From assembly GCF_900107685.1 (NCBI RefSeq), contig NZ_FNRQ01000002.1:124001-188000 (forward strand): a DNA stretch of 64,000 nt, written 5' to 3'. This document shows, piece by piece, positions 17,086 through 26,897 of the stretch (position 1 is its first letter; each line of letters opens with the position of its first letter). Under the pieces are notes generated by a model. It was not told the origin of the DNA and did no database searches. It saw only the letters and a list, made by a program, of their open reading frames with translations. The stretch comes from Paraburkholderia sartisoli (GTDB lineage Bacteria; Pseudomonadota; Gammaproteobacteria; Burkholderiales; Burkholderiaceae). A program made the translations under genes and the position numbers.

Positions 17086-18918
17086 TTACGTGGACTGGCG
17101 CGTCGACGCTGCCGCGAGCTGCTGCAACCGCGCGATCACGCGCTCGACAACCGGTGACCAGTCGCCCGCCCGCGGCTGACGGAAAAGGTCGACCGTGTCG
17201 TACCACGGCTGCGCTTCCGCGACGCCCCAGCACCAGTGCGACACGTAATCGAGCATCGCCAGCACCGGACGCCCAAGCGCGCCGCCCAGATGCAGGGGCG
17301 CACTGTCGATGCTCACGAGCGCATCGAGCGCCGCGACGTGAGCGGCCAGATCGTCGAAGCCTTCGATGTAATGGGCGGTCAGGTCCGTCATGCGGGTACC
17401 CGCGCAGGCAACGTTGAACGCGGATGCCAGTTCTGCGCCGCTGCCTGGCGTCAGGGGATGGAACACGACATCCGGCAACTCAAGCAAAGGGGCAAGCGCC
17501 GCGAGCGGAATCGAACGCTTTGCGTCGCGTCGATGCGAAGGACTTCCGCGCCACACCAGACCGACCTGCAATTTCGTCGACGAACCGCCCGCGTTCGCGC
17601 TCACACGCTCACGCCACGACGCGGCTTTCCCCGCATCCGCGCGCAGATAAGGCGTGCCATGAACCTGCTCCGGCTGAAGGCCAATCACGAACGGCACGCT
17701 CATCATCGGCAACGTGAAGTGACACCGGCCGGGCGTATCGTCTTCGATCGACACGCAGTCCGCGAAATAGCGCGAGAACAGCGGCTTGAGCGCGCGTCGG
17801 CAGGCCAGCGTGACGCGACCGCCCTCGTCCCGCACGCGCGCCGCCAGCATCGGCAGAAAACGCACCATCTGGATATCGTCGCCGCTACCCTGCTCGCTGT
17901 ACACGAGCAGCGTCTTGCCCGCGAGCGGCTCGTTGCGCCAGCGCGGACCGCGTCGCGCCATCACGTTGACGATGTTCTCCGCCGTGCGGTCGCCGCGCGC
18001 GAGGCGTGCCTCGTAGCGCGGCCATGCGTCACGCCACGCGCCGCGACGCAATTCCAGTTCGGCCAGGTCGACCGCCGGCATGACCGCGCCCGGGTCCAGC
18101 GCAAGCGCCGCGTGTAGCGCGGCTTCGCTGTCGGCATACCGCGCCTGCTCGGTCAGATACAGGCCGATGGCCGCCACCACGCTCGCGCTGCCTGGTGCGG
18201 CGCGGTCGACGGCGCGCATGGTAGCTTCGGCCGCGGCTGCGTCGTTGCGCTGCCATTGCGCGTGACTGAGCTGCCAGGCCATTTCGGCATCGGCGGGATG
18301 TTTCGCGAGCGCTTCGCGGGCCACGCGCTCCATGAGGTCCCATGCGCGCATCTCGCGGCAGGCGATGGCAAACTGCAACGGCAAGTCGGGATGAATCGCG
18401 GGATCGAGCGACCAGGCACGGGCGAGCGCAGCGTGACGCTCGGCCGAAGACTCCGGGTTCGCGATTGCCGCAAGGGTTTGCGTGAGCCACCACGGCGCGC
18501 GGGCGTCGTCCGGGAAACGATGTCCGTACGCGCGCAGCATGTGCGCGGCAGCCGGATGCGCCGCGCAGCGATTGCTCAACCACACGATCCATTCGATGCT
18601 CGCTTCGCGGGGCTGCACGAGGACGGCCTGCTCGCTATAACGCGTCGCCGCGTCGGTATCGCCGAGCGCATCGGCGAAGAGCGCGAGCCGCGCGAAACGC
18701 GCACCCGGGTTCCCATCCGGCGCACTCATCGTGGCGAGATGCCACGCGCTTTCGAAATCGCCGGCGCTTGCGCACAGTTCGGCGTGACCAGCCGCTGGCA
18801 CGCCATCCACCGCAAGCGTGGGCGCGCATTGCAGCGCTGCGTCGAAACCCTGCTGCCGCAAGGTCGACCATACGATGAAGACAGATTCGGACACTGACGC
18901 AAACACTGGCTCTGACAT
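17086..18918 (-). CDS. TPR-repeat protein with a glycosyltransferase-like C-terminal domain
   Basis: A 610-residue protein. Residues about 30-330 are helical TPR-like repeats rich in Ala pairs ([55 protein letters not shown]). The C-terminal part has the GT9/heptosyltransferase-like start [27 protein letters not shown] and the nucleotide-sugar-type motif [23 protein letters not shown]. Such proteins are found near O-antigen, flagellin-glycosylation and adhesin-modification genes and are often annotated simply as TPR proteins. Here there is no glycan locus beside it, so the acceptor is unknown. Confidence 0.8.
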   Translation of the reverse strand: MSEPVFASVSESVFIVWSTLRQQGFDAALQCAPTLAVDGVPAAGHAELCASAGDFESAWHLATMSAPDGNPGARFARLALFADALGDTDAATRYSEQAVLVQPREASIEWIVWLSNRCAAHPAAAHMLRAYGHRFPDDARAPWWLTQTLAAIANPESSAERHAALARAWSLDPAIHPDLPLQFAIACREMRAWDLMERVAREALAKHPADAEMAWQLSHAQWQRNDAAAAEATMRAVDRAAPGSASVVAAIGLYLTEQARYADSEAALHAALALDPGAVMPAVDLAELELRRGAWRDAWPRYEARLARGDRTAENIVNVMARRGPRWRNEPLAGKTLLVYSEQGSGDDIQMVRFLPMLAARVRDEGGRVTLACRRALKPLFSRYFADCVSIEDDTPGRCHFTLPMMSVPFVIGLQPEQVHGTPYLRADAGKAASWRERVSANAGGSSTKLQVGLVWRGSPSHRRDAKRSIPLAALAPLLELPDVVFHPLTPGSGAELASAFNVACAGTRMTDLTAHYIEGFDDLAAHVAALDALVSIDSAPLHLGGALGRPVLAMLDYVSHWCWGVAEAQPWYDTVDLFRQPRAGDWSPVVERVIARLQQLAAASTRQST

Positions 18919-19169
18919 GGGAAGACTGCTCGGCGCAACAGATTGACGTGTCGCAGAACACGGTCGAATCCGACCGCCTCTGCCCGCGGACGCCCGACGG
19001 CGCGGGCAGACGGCAGATTACGACGCCACGGCTTCACGCCATCTCACAAACGATTCTGAAAGCGCCGGTGCTCAACGGCATGCGTCGTTATCCATACTGT
19101 TTCGCGCGGCCCGCGTCCTGCGGGTCGTGTCATTTGAACCGGAACAGGTCCGCAAACAGGGAGAAGAGA

Positions 19170-19418
19170 TTGACCATCAACACAAAACACACGTCCGACC
19201 GCATTGCCCATCTTGCCGCCGTCGTGCTGGCAACGCACGGCGCGTCGCATCAGGAAAAAGAACTGGCCGGTTCGGCGCTCGCGCAGCATCACACGGCGAA
19301 GCAGTCGAGCGTCGCGATGGGACGGCTCGCGGCACACGTACTCGACGACAGGCACGCGACCGAAGCCGCGAAGGAACTGGCCGGGTCCGTCCTCGCGCAG
19401 GTTCGCCGGCTGATTTAG
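19170..19418 (+). CDS. Small protein built of two repeats, unknown function
   Basis: 82 residues, translation start TTG at 19170 directly behind AGGGAGAAGAGA. The sequence consists of two similar 28-residue units: IAHLAAVVLATHGASHQEKELAGSALAQ and MGRLAAHVLDDRHATEAAKELAGSVLAQ, sharing the pattern LAxxVL...A....KELAGSxLAQ. Each would be two amphipathic helices. I recall similar small duplicated proteins in other proteobacteria, without known function. It is followed by a strong terminator and was easy to miss because of the TTG start. Confidence 0.75.
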   Translation: MTINTKHTSDRIAHLAAVVLATHGASHQEKELAGSALAQHHTAKQSSVAMGRLAAHVLDDRHATEAAKELAGSVLAQVRRLI

Positions 19419-19451
19419 ATCAGGCGGCCGGTGTGCCGCCACGCAAGGCAA

Positions 19452-19487
19452 AAAAAAACGCTGCCCGAAAAACGGCAGCGTTTTTTT
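19452..19487. terminator. Strong bidirectional Rho-independent terminator
   Basis: A 14-bp stem AAAAAAACGCTGCC / GGCAGCGTTTTTTT with an 8-base loop, between the small repeat protein (plus) and htpG (minus). It can serve both convergent genes. Confidence 0.93.
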
Positions 19488-19531
19488 CACCATGACACAT
19501 CACACGAAAGCCGGGGCACGCAGCCCCGTTT

Positions 19532-21430
19532 TCACGCGCTGCGAGCCAGCAGCAGCGCGTTGGTCCGCTTCACGAAACTCGCCGGATCTTCCAGCGCGCC
19601 GCCTTCCGCGAGCAGCGCCTGATCGAACAGCAGATGGCACCAGTCGTCGAAATTCGCGCTGTCGGTGTGCAGGTTCTTCACGAGCGCGTGCTCCGGGTTC
19701 ACTTCCAGGATCGGATGCGACGCCGGCGCCTGCTGCCCCGCCGCCTTCAACATGCGCTGCAGGTAGCCGCTCATGTCGCCTTCGTCGGCCACGAGGCACG
19801 ACGGCGAATCGGTCAGCCGGAACGTCAGGCGCACGTCCTTCGCCTTGTCCTTCAGCGCTTCTTTCATGCGTTCGACGAGCGGCTTCAGTTCTTCACCGAC
19901 CTTTTCCTGCGCCTCTTTTTCCGCGTCGTTCAGCGCGCCGAGATCGAGGTCGCCCCGCGCGACGCTTGCGAGCGGCTTGCCGTCGAATTCGTTCAGGAAC
20001 GACAGCATCCATTCGTCGACGCGGTCCGTCAGCAGCAGCACTTCGACGCCCTTCTTGCGGAACACCTCGAGATGCGGGCTGTGCGTCGCGGCCTGGAACG
20101 TGTCGGCGGTGACGTAGTAAATCTTCGACTGTTCCGGCTTCATGCGCGAAACGTAATCAGCCAGCGAAACCGTCTGTTCCGGCGAATCCGTTTGCGTCGA
20201 CGCGAAGCGGATCAGCTTCGCGATGCGTTCCTTGTTCGCGAAGTCCTCGCCGACGCCTTCCTTCAGCACCTGACCGAATTCCGTCCAGAACGTCGTGTAC
20301 TTTGCCTTGACTGCTTCGTCTTCCGAATTCGCCAGTTCCTCGAGCATCGACAGCGCGCGCTTCGTCACGCCTTCGCGGATCGCCTTCACGTCGCGGCTTT
20401 CCTGCAGGATTTCGCGCGACACGTTCAGCGGCAGATCCGCCGAATCGACCACGCCCTTCACGAAGCGCAGATACGACGGCAGCAGCTGTTCGGCGTCATC
20501 CATGATGAATACGCGCTTCACGTACAGCTTCAACCCGCCGCGATGATCGCGGTTCCACATGTCGAACGGCGCGTGCGCCGGCACGTACAGCAGCTGCGTG
20601 TATTCGCTGCGGCCTTCGACGCGGTTGTGCGTCCACGTCAGCGGATCCTGATGGTCGTGCGAGAGATGCTGGTAGAACTGCGTGTACTGTTCGTCGGTGA
20701 TGTCGCTCTTCGAACGGGTCCACAGCGCGCTTGCCTGGTTGACGGTCTCGTCTTCATCCTTCGTGACCATCCCGCTCTTTTCCGCGTCCCACTCTTCCTT
20801 TTGCATCAGGATCGGCAGCGCGACGTGATCCGAATACTTCTGGATGATCGACTTGAGCTTGTAGGTGGAGAGCAGTTCGTCCTCGTCGGCGCGCAGATGC
20901 AGCGTGATCGTCGTGCCGCGTGCCGCGCGCCCGATCGAATCCACCGAGAAATCGCCCTCGCCCGCGCTTTCCCAGCGCACACCTTCGCTGGCGGGCAGGC
21001 CGGCGCGACGCGTCTCGACCGTGATGCGGTCGGCGACGATAAAGCCCGAGTAGAAACCCACGCCGAACTGGCCGATCAGCGCCGCGTCTTTCTGCTGGTC
21101 GCCCGAGAGCTTGCCGAAGAATTCCTTCGTGCCGGAGCGCGCGATCGTGCCGAGGTTCGCGACGGCTTCGTCGCGACTCATGCCGATGCCGTTGTCGTCG
21201 ATGCTGATGGTGCGCGCGGTCTTGTCGTACGACACGCGGATGCGCAGGTTCGGATCGTTTTCGTACAGCGCGCTGTTTTCGATGGCCTCGAAGCGCAGCT
21301 TGTCGGCGGCATCCGACGCGTTCGAAATCAGTTCGCGAAGAAAGATTTCCTTGTTGCTGTACAGCGAATGAATCATCAGATGCAGAAGCTGTTTCACTTC
21401 TGCCTGAAAGCTCATGGTTTCTTGTGCCAT
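19532..21430 (-). CDS. htpG: Chaperone HtpG (bacterial Hsp90)
   Basis: A 632-residue ATP-dependent cytosolic chaperone. It opens [20 protein letters not shown], followed by the GHKL ATP-binding motifs [25 protein letters not shown] and [11 protein letters not shown]. Middle and C-terminal dimerisation domains are complete and the length is standard. A near-perfect heat-shock (sigma-32) promoter lies about 150 bases upstream at 21577-21604. It ends before a bidirectional terminator. Confidence 0.98.
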   Translation of the reverse strand: MAQETMSFQAEVKQLLHLMIHSLYSNKEIFLRELISNASDAADKLRFEAIENSALYENDPNLRIRVSYDKTARTISIDDNGIGMSRDEAVANLGTIARSGTKEFFGKLSGDQQKDAALIGQFGVGFYSGFIVADRITVETRRAGLPASEGVRWESAGEGDFSVDSIGRAARGTTITLHLRADEDELLSTYKLKSIIQKYSDHVALPILMQKEEWDAEKSGMVTKDEDETVNQASALWTRSKSDITDEQYTQFYQHLSHDHQDPLTWTHNRVEGRSEYTQLLYVPAHAPFDMWNRDHRGGLKLYVKRVFIMDDAEQLLPSYLRFVKGVVDSADLPLNVSREILQESRDVKAIREGVTKRALSMLEELANSEDEAVKAKYTTFWTEFGQVLKEGVGEDFANKERIAKLIRFASTQTDSPEQTVSLADYVSRMKPEQSKIYYVTADTFQAATHSPHLEVFRKKGVEVLLLTDRVDEWMLSFLNEFDGKPLASVARGDLDLGALNDAEKEAQEKVGEELKPLVERMKEALKDKAKDVRLTFRLTDSPSCLVADEGDMSGYLQRMLKAAGQQAPASHPILEVNPEHALVKNLHTDSANFDDWCHLLFDQALLAEGGALEDPASFVKRTNALLLARSA

Positions 21431-21576
21431 GGTCGGATGTCCTCTCTGTTGCTGGATGGTTCAAAACAGGTGTGTTCCGCGCGTTCCGCACGGGTCGCGC
21501 GACGTCGCGATGCGCTTCGGGCGCATGCGCGGCGCGCGCGTGCGGTGCATCAGCGCAAAACGCGAATTGCCGGCGT

Positions 21577-21604
21577 AAATGGGGTCGCCCGCGCCCGTTT
21601 CAAG
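21577..21604 (-). promoter_or_regulatory. Heat-shock (sigma-32) promoter of htpG
   Basis: On the minus strand the sequence reads CTTGAAA, a 13-base spacer, then CCCCATTT, agreeing with the RpoH consensus CTTGAAA-N(11-16)-CCCCATnT. The -35 box overlaps the stop codon of the upstream MocR-type gene. The predicted 5' leader is about 140 bases. Confidence 0.85.
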
Positions 21605-23054
21605 AGGCGCGGCGCGCGACGCTGTCCAGATAGCGGCACAGAAACACCGACAGCGCCGGATCGCCACAGTTCGCGATGTTAAAGCGCATCCACGTGGCGG
21701 GCGACTGGTTCGGCGAGAACAGGCTGCCGGGCGTCAGCAGGAAACCTTCCTCGTGGCCGGCGGCGGCGAACACGTCGGCGTCGACGCCCGTGTCGGCCCA
21801 CAGGAACATGCCCGCGCCCGGCGCGAAGAATATCTTCATGCCGGCTTTTTCGAGCATGCGCACGGCCTTGTCGCGCACGCCGTCGAGCCGCGCGCGCAGC
21901 CGCTCGACGTGCCGCCGGTAGTGGCCTTCGGTCAGGATCTTGTAGAGCACGCGCTCGTTCAACTCGGGGCTCGTCATGCCGACCAGCATTTTCTGGTCGG
22001 TGATCGCGTTCGCCACCTCCGGCGCGCACGCGATGAAACCGACGCGCAGGTTCGCCGCCAGCGTCTTCGAAAAGCTGCCGAGGTAAATCACGCGCTTGAG
22101 CTGGTCGAGGCTCGCGACGCGCGTCGCCGCGTAGCCGGACGGGCACAGATCGCCATAGATATCGTCCTCGACGACGATGAAGTCGTGTTCCTCGGCAAGC
22201 CGCAGGATGCGAAACGCCTGCGCGGCGGTGAGCGATGTGCCGGTCGGATTTTGCAGCACGGAGTTGATGACGAGCATTTTCGGGTGCCACGTCTGGATCA
22301 GCTGTTCCAGAGCGTCGAGATCGGGACCGTCGGGCGTGTACGGCATGCCGACGAGCCGCGCGCCCTGCGACGCGAAGCGCCCGAACATCTGGAACCACGC
22401 TGGATCGCCGACGATCACCGCGTCGCCCGGCTGGACGTAAATGCGTGAGATCAGATCGATGGCCTGCGTGATGCCGGACACCATCACGATCTGCTCCGGC
22501 GAGGCGCCGATTTCCAGCTCCTCCAGCCGCGTCTGCAACTGCTGGCGCAGCGGCAGAAAACCCTGCGGCGTGCCGAAGCCGAGCATCTGCGCGCCGCTTT
22601 GCCGCCCGAGCGTGCGCAACGCGCCCGTGATCAGGTCGCCGTCGAGCCAGCGGCCCGGCAGATAACCGAGACCGGGGCCTTTCTCCGGACGCGTCGACGA
22701 ATGCAGCATGTTGCGCAACAGCCAGACGACGTCGATCGTGCCCGGCGCCGGCGCCGCCTCGGTGAGCGCGCGGCGCTCGCCCGGCAACGGGCCGACGGCG
22801 CGCTCGCGTACGTAGAAACCCGAACCGCGCCGCGAATCGAGGTATCCCTGTGCGACGAGCCGTTCGTACGCCTCGACCACCGTGAAGCGCGACACGCCTT
22901 TTTCGAGCGCGAGCGTGCGGATCGACGGCATGCGCATGCCGGGCCGGAACACGCGTTCCTCGATGCGGCGGCGCGCCCATTGCACCAGCTGGTCGACGAG
23001 CGTCAGCGACGACGCGTCATGGGGCGCGGGAATCAGGTCGAGCGGGACGGACAT
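21600..23054 (-). CDS. MocR-type regulator (GntR DNA-binding plus aminotransferase domain)
   Basis: A 484-residue fusion. Residues 15-85 are a GntR winged helix (LVDQLVQWARRRIEERVFRPGMRMPSIRTLALEKGVSRFTVVEAYERLVAQGYLDSRRGSGFYV). Residues 130-480 are a fold-type I aminotransferase with the PLP lysine in YLGSFSKTLAANLRVGF, the Asn of NSVLQNPTGTSL and the Asp of VVEDDIYGD. MocR proteins use PLP or a PLP-amine adduct as a signal and usually control an adjacent divergent gene. The divergent neighbours here are a VOC / EamA / aminotransferase / RidA cluster. Confidence 0.93.
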   Translation of the reverse strand: MSVPLDLIPAPHDASSLTLVDQLVQWARRRIEERVFRPGMRMPSIRTLALEKGVSRFTVVEAYERLVAQGYLDSRRGSGFYVRERAVGPLPGERRALTEAAPAPGTIDVVWLLRNMLHSSTRPEKGPGLGYLPGRWLDGDLITGALRTLGRQSGAQMLGFGTPQGFLPLRQQLQTRLEELEIGASPEQIVMVSGITQAIDLISRIYVQPGDAVIVGDPAWFQMFGRFASQGARLVGMPYTPDGPDLDALEQLIQTWHPKMLVINSVLQNPTGTSLTAAQAFRILRLAEEHDFIVVEDDIYGDLCPSGYAATRVASLDQLKRVIYLGSFSKTLAANLRVGFIACAPEVANAITDQKMLVGMTSPELNERVLYKILTEGHYRRHVERLRARLDGVRDKAVRMLEKAGMKIFFAPGAGMFLWADTGVDADVFAAAGHEEGFLLTPGSLFSPNQSPATWMRFNIANCGDPALSVFLCRYLDSVARRAS

Positions 23055-23341
23055 GGTGGGGCTCCAACTGTACCGAACAGTATCGAACCGATTGTACCGT
23101 TACTGTGCCGGTCGCAGGCGCTACATTGGGCTCTATGCTGCGCGCAGCGGCGTGCGCACGTGTGTTCGTATTTTCCATCTGCCCGGCATCCGGCTGATCG
23201 CGGCCATGCCGCGCATCGCATAGCCCGCCGGTCAGGTGAACGGTTATGCTGGCAACCCGGGTCGCATGACCTTTCGCGTCGTCCGATGGTGCGTGGCGAT
23301 GCGCCCGCCCTTCGCTGAAAACCGTCTTTTATCGTGTGCCC
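23055..23341. promoter_or_regulatory. Divergent region with candidate MocR operator
   Basis: Immediately upstream of the MocR gene is an inverted repeat ACTGT-ACCGA-ACAGT (23067-23081) and three direct TGTACCG/TGTGCCG elements (23069-23075, 23093-23099, 23104-23110). MocR regulators commonly bind direct and inverted repeats in such divergent regions, so this is a plausible operator; the rest of the 287 bases shows nothing distinct. Confidence 0.5.
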
Positions 23342-24037
23342 ATGACCGTCCAGAAGCTGCATCTCGATCACCTCGTTGTCACCGCCCGCACGCTCGACGA
23401 AGGCACGCAGTACGTCGCCGACACACTCGGCGTCACGCCGGCCGGCGGTGGTGCGCATCCGCTGATGCGCACGCACAACCGGCTGCTGAACCTGTGGGGC
23501 GGCGTCTATCTGGAAGTGATCGCGATCGATCCGCAAGCCGATGCCCTTCCCGCTGAACCTGGCATTGCGCCGCGTCCGCGTCTTTTCGCGCTCGACGCGC
23601 CCGCGACACACGCAAGGCTCGAAAGCGGACCGTACCTGTCGCACTGGGTCGCGCGCGTCGAGCGCCCTAAAAACCTGCCGCGCTGGCGCGAGCAGTATCC
23701 GGAGCGGATCGCGCCGGTCGTGCCGATGTCGCGCGGCGACTTCACGTGGGGCCTCACCGTGCCGGACGACGGCGCGTTTCCCGCGTGGCAGGGTGCGGGC
23801 GACGGCATCGCGCCTTCGCTGATCCAGTGGGATACGGCGCTGCATCCTTCGGCGGTGTTGCCGGAGCCGGAAGTCGCGCTGAAGTCGCTAAAGGGTTTCC
23901 ACCCACAAGCCGACGTGATCCGCACGCAACTGGAGTGGCTCGGTGCGGCGCATCTGATCGTGCTCGACACCACGCCGGGTAGTGCGGGCCTCGTCGCCGA
24001 ATTCGACACGCCCGCCGGGCTTCGCACGCTCAAGTAG
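23342..24037 (+). CDS. VOC family protein (glyoxalase-like domain)
   Basis: 231 residues from ATG 23342 (MTVQKLHLDHLVVTARTLDEG). The N-terminal LDHLVVTARTLDEGTQYVADTLGV and LLNLWGGVYLEVIAIDP match the glyoxalase_3-like group with its metal-ligand His and Glu. The domain continues with SHWVARVERP and DFTWGLTVPDDG. The substrate is unknown. First gene of a plus-strand series divergent from the MocR regulator, hence probably under its control. Confidence 0.87.
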   Translation: MTVQKLHLDHLVVTARTLDEGTQYVADTLGVTPAGGGAHPLMRTHNRLLNLWGGVYLEVIAIDPQADALPAEPGIAPRPRLFALDAPATHARLESGPYLSHWVARVERPKNLPRWREQYPERIAPVVPMSRGDFTWGLTVPDDGAFPAWQGAGDGIAPSLIQWDTALHPSAVLPEPEVALKSLKGFHPQADVIRTQLEWLGAAHLIVLDTTPGSAGLVAEFDTPAGLRTLK

Positions 24038-24095
24038 CGTGCGTCATCGCCCACGAACTGAAGCTGGATCAAGAGAGTAAAGAGAGACCCCCGCA

Positions 24096-25004
24096 ATGAA
24101 ACCGCGCGAATCCCAAGGCATGATGCTTGGCCTCATCGGCGTCATGATCTTCAGCCTGACGCTGCCAATGACACGCATCGTCGTGCAGGAATTTCATCCG
24201 CTGCTCAACGGCCTCGGCCGCGCGCTCGCCGCCGCGGTGCCTGCCGCAGCGCTACTCGCATGGCGCCGCGAGCGCCGGCCGAGCTGGCCGCAGGTCAAGA
24301 GCCTCGCCGTGGTGTCGCTTGGCGTGATCATCGCGTTTCCGGTGTTTTCCGCGTGGGCGATGAAGACCGTGCCGGCTTCGCATGGCGCGGTCGTCAACGG
24401 CCTGCAACCGCTGTGCGTCGCGCTGTACGCCGCGTGGCTCTCGCACGAACGGCCTTCGAAGGCGTTCTGGGCGAGCGCGCTTGCCGGCAGCGCGATCGTC
24501 GTCGCGTTCGCGCTGCAATCGGGCGGCGGCTCGCTGCAGGCGGGCGACCTGCTGATGCTCGTCGCGGTCGGCATCGGCGCGCTCGGTTACGCGGAAGGCG
24601 CCCGGCTCGCGCGGCAGATCGGCGGCTGGCAGGTGATCTGCTGGGCGCTGGTGCTCTCGGCACCGTTCCTCGTGATTCCGGTCGGCTGGCTCGGCTGGGA
24701 ACATCACGTGCAGCATCCCGGCCCCGTCGCGCTGAAGACGTGGCTCGCGTTCGGCTACGTCACGATCTTCTCGCAGTTCATCGGCTTTTTCGCGTGGTAC
24801 GCAGGGCTCGCGATGGGCGGCACGGCGCGCGTGGGCCAGGTGCAGCTGCTGCAGATCTTCTTCACGATGGCGTTTTCCGCGATCTTTTTCGGCGAGCACG
24901 TCGCGGCTTCCACCTGGCTTTTCGCGGCCGCCGTGATCGCCACCGTCATGCTCGGCCGCAAGGCGACCGTGCGCACCGTACACGTACCCGCGCGCGCGGC
25001 CTGA
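24096..25004 (+). CDS. EamA/DMT family transporter
   Basis: A 302-residue inner-membrane protein with ten predicted helices in two EamA halves (GLIGVMIFSLTLPMTRIVV... and DLLMLVAVGIGALGYAEG...). Characteristic features are GAVVNGLQPLCVALYAAWLSHERPS and FSAIFFGEHV near the ends of the halves. DMT-family members mainly export amino acids or metabolites. Its position between a VOC gene and an aminotransferase next to a MocR regulator suggests export of an amino acid or amine handled by the cluster (inference). Confidence 0.9.
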   Translation: MKPRESQGMMLGLIGVMIFSLTLPMTRIVVQEFHPLLNGLGRALAAAVPAAALLAWRRERRPSWPQVKSLAVVSLGVIIAFPVFSAWAMKTVPASHGAVVNGLQPLCVALYAAWLSHERPSKAFWASALAGSAIVVAFALQSGGGSLQAGDLLMLVAVGIGALGYAEGARLARQIGGWQVICWALVLSAPFLVIPVGWLGWEHHVQHPGPVALKTWLAFGYVTIFSQFIGFFAWYAGLAMGGTARVGQVQLLQIFFTMAFSAIFFGEHVAASTWLFAAAVIATVMLGRKATVRTVHVPARAA

Positions 25005-25077
25005 CAAAGACGCGCGATAATCACGCATTCGACCGACCCCTTTCAGCTTCAGCACCACACCAGCAATCGAGGAGACC

Positions 25078-26298
25078 ATGGACCAAAGCGACCTTCAAGC
25101 CCCGACGTGGCAACTGTCCGAACGCGCGCGCAAGCTCACCAGCTCGGCGATTCGCGAGATCCTGAAGGTCACCGAACGGCCCGAAGTCATTTCGTTCGCG
25201 GGCGGGCTGCCTTCGCCAGCGACCTTCCCGGCCGAACGGATGCGCGAAGCGTCCGACTGGATCCTGCGCCACGACCCGGCGGCCGCGCTCCAGTACAGCG
25301 CGACCGAGGGCTATCTGCCGCTGCGCGAATGGATCGCCGCACGCTACTCGGCAAACGGCGCGGCAAAAGGCGCGGCGAACGGCGCCGCGATCCGCGCGTC
25401 GCAGGTGCTGATCACGACGGGTTCGCAGCAGGCGCTCGACCTGCTCGGCAAGGTGCTGATCTGCAAGGACAGCCCGGTGCTCGTCGAAACGCCGACGTAT
25501 CTCGGCGCGCTGCAGTCGTTCTCGATGTACGAGCCGCACTACGTGCAGGTGCCGACCGATGAGAACGGCCTGATCCCCGAAGCGCTCACGCCAGACCTGA
25601 CGGCGGGCGCGCGCCTGCTGTACGCGCAACCGAATTTCCAGAATCCGACGGGTCGCCGTCTGCCGCTCGAGCGCCGCCGCGCGCTCGCCGCGTTCGCGAA
25701 GACCGCGCCGTTCCCGGTCATCGAAGATGATCCATACGGCGCGCTCGATTACGCGGGCGAACCGCTGCCAACGATGCTCTCGATGTCGCCCGATCACATC
25801 GTTCATCTGGGCTCGTTCTCGAAGGTGCTCGCGCCGGGTCTACGGATCGGCTACATCATCGCGCCCGAGGAACTGCACTTCAAGCTGGTGCAGGCCAAAC
25901 AGGCCACCGATCTGCACACGCCGAGCTTCACGCAGCGCATCGTGCACGAGGTCGTGAAAGACGGCTTTCTCGACACGCACGTGCCGACGATCCGCGCGCT
26001 CTATCGCGACCAGTGCGCCGCGATGCTGGCTTCGCTCGAACGCTACATGCCCGAAGGCGTGAGCTGGAACCGTCCGGAAGGCGGCATGTTCGTGTGGGTC
26101 ACGCTGCCCGCGCAGATGAACAGCATGAAGCTGCTCGAGGAAGCGGTCGCGCAGAACGTCGCGTTCGTGCCGGGCGGCCCGTTCTTCGCGAACGAGGCGC
26201 AACACAACACGCTGCGCCTGTCGTTCGTGACCGTGTCGCCGACGAAGATCGACGAAGGCGTCGCGAAGCTCGCCGCATTGATCCGCGCGCGAATCTGA
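25078..26298 (+). CDS. PLP-dependent aminotransferase (2-aminoadipate / LysN-like)
   Basis: A 406-residue fold-type I aminotransferase, starting MDQSDLQAPTWQLSERARKL. Motifs: SFAGGLPSPATFP, TTGSQQALDLLGKVL (PLP phosphate), YAQPNFQNPTGRRLP (Asn), VIEDDPYGALDY (Asp), HLGSFSKVLAPGLRIGYI (PLP Lys) and the C-terminal Arg in NTLRLSFVT. Similar enzymes are called 2-aminoadipate or aromatic/branched-chain aminotransferases. Between the small domain and the PLP site is a low-complexity insert (NGAAKGAANGAA) encoded by a 12-bp tandem repeat, probably a surface loop. Confidence 0.92.
   Translation: MDQSDLQAPTWQLSERARKLTSSAIREILKVTERPEVISFAGGLPSPATFPAERMREASDWILRHDPAAALQYSATEGYLPLREWIAARYSANGAAKGAANGAAIRASQVLITTGSQQALDLLGKVLICKDSPVLVETPTYLGALQSFSMYEPHYVQVPTDENGLIPEALTPDLTAGARLLYAQPNFQNPTGRRLPLERRRALAAFAKTAPFPVIEDDPYGALDYAGEPLPTMLSMSPDHIVHLGSFSKVLAPGLRIGYIIAPEELHFKLVQAKQATDLHTPSFTQRIVHEVVKDGFLDTHVPTIRALYRDQCAAMLASLERYMPEGVSWNRPEGGMFVWVTLPAQMNSMKLLEEAVAQNVAFVPGGPFFANEAQHNTLRLSFVTVSPTKIDEGVAKLAALIRARI
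25351..25398. repeat. 12-bp tandem repeat inside the aminotransferase gene
   Basis: About three and a half copies of a 12-bp unit of the form GCAAACGGCGCG, encoding NGAA/KGAA units in frame. Copy-number change would alter the loop length by four residues without a frameshift. Confidence 0.7.
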
Positions 26299-26344
26299 TT
26301 ACCCATCCATTTCACCGATTTCATCCAGAGATAAAGGACACGTC

Positions 26345-26809
26345 ATGGCTCAAGCAAATGTGTATGACCGGCTGAAGGAACTCGGCATCGAACTGCCGAC
26401 CGCGGGCGCACCCGCCGCCGCTTACGTGATGAGCGCGCAGGCCGGGAACACGGTGTATCTGTCCGGTCACATCGCGAAGAAGGACGGCAAGCCGTGGGTC
26501 GGCAAGCTCGGCGACACGCTGACGACCGAAGAAGGCAAGGTCGCCGCGCGTTCGATCGCGATCGACCTGCTCGCCACCCTGCATGCGCACGTCGGCGACC
26601 TGAACCGCGTGACGCGCATCGTCAAGCTGATGAGCCTCGTCAATTCGACGCTCACGTTCACCGAACAGCATCTGGTGACGAACGGCGCATCGGAACTCGT
26701 CGCCGACGTATTTGGCGAGCGCGGCAAGCACGCACGCTCGGCGTTTGGCGTCGCGCAGATTCCGCTTGGCGCATGCGTCGAGATCGAACTGATCGCTGAA
26801 GTGCAGTAG
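26345..26809 (+). CDS. RidA family protein (enamine/imine deaminase-like)
   Basis: A 154-residue YjgF/RidA-fold protein: AAYVMSAQAGNTVYLSGHIAKKDGKPWVGKLGDTL, a central IDLLATLHAHVGDLNRVTRIVKLMSLVNS, and the Arg of HARSAFGVAQIPLGACVEIELIAEV. It is longer than classical RidA, like the YoaB/DUF-type subgroup. RidA hydrolyses reactive enamine or imine intermediates of PLP enzymes, which fits its place 46 bases after an aminotransferase. Ribosome site AAAGGACACGTC. Confidence 0.92.
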   Translation: MAQANVYDRLKELGIELPTAGAPAAAYVMSAQAGNTVYLSGHIAKKDGKPWVGKLGDTLTTEEGKVAARSIAIDLLATLHAHVGDLNRVTRIVKLMSLVNSTLTFTEQHLVTNGASELVADVFGERGKHARSAFGVAQIPLGACVEIELIAEVQ

Positions 26810-26897
26810 CGCTTTTTGAATGGCGCGATCAAGTCACGGCTCTAAAATATGAAGAATCGCGTTGACTCAATTCCGGCATCGGGAACGGGCGAAACTT

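Noticed and set aside
19634..21682. 682-codon plus-strand frame
   Set aside because: Antisense to htpG, which has all Hsp90 motifs; the plus frame has none.
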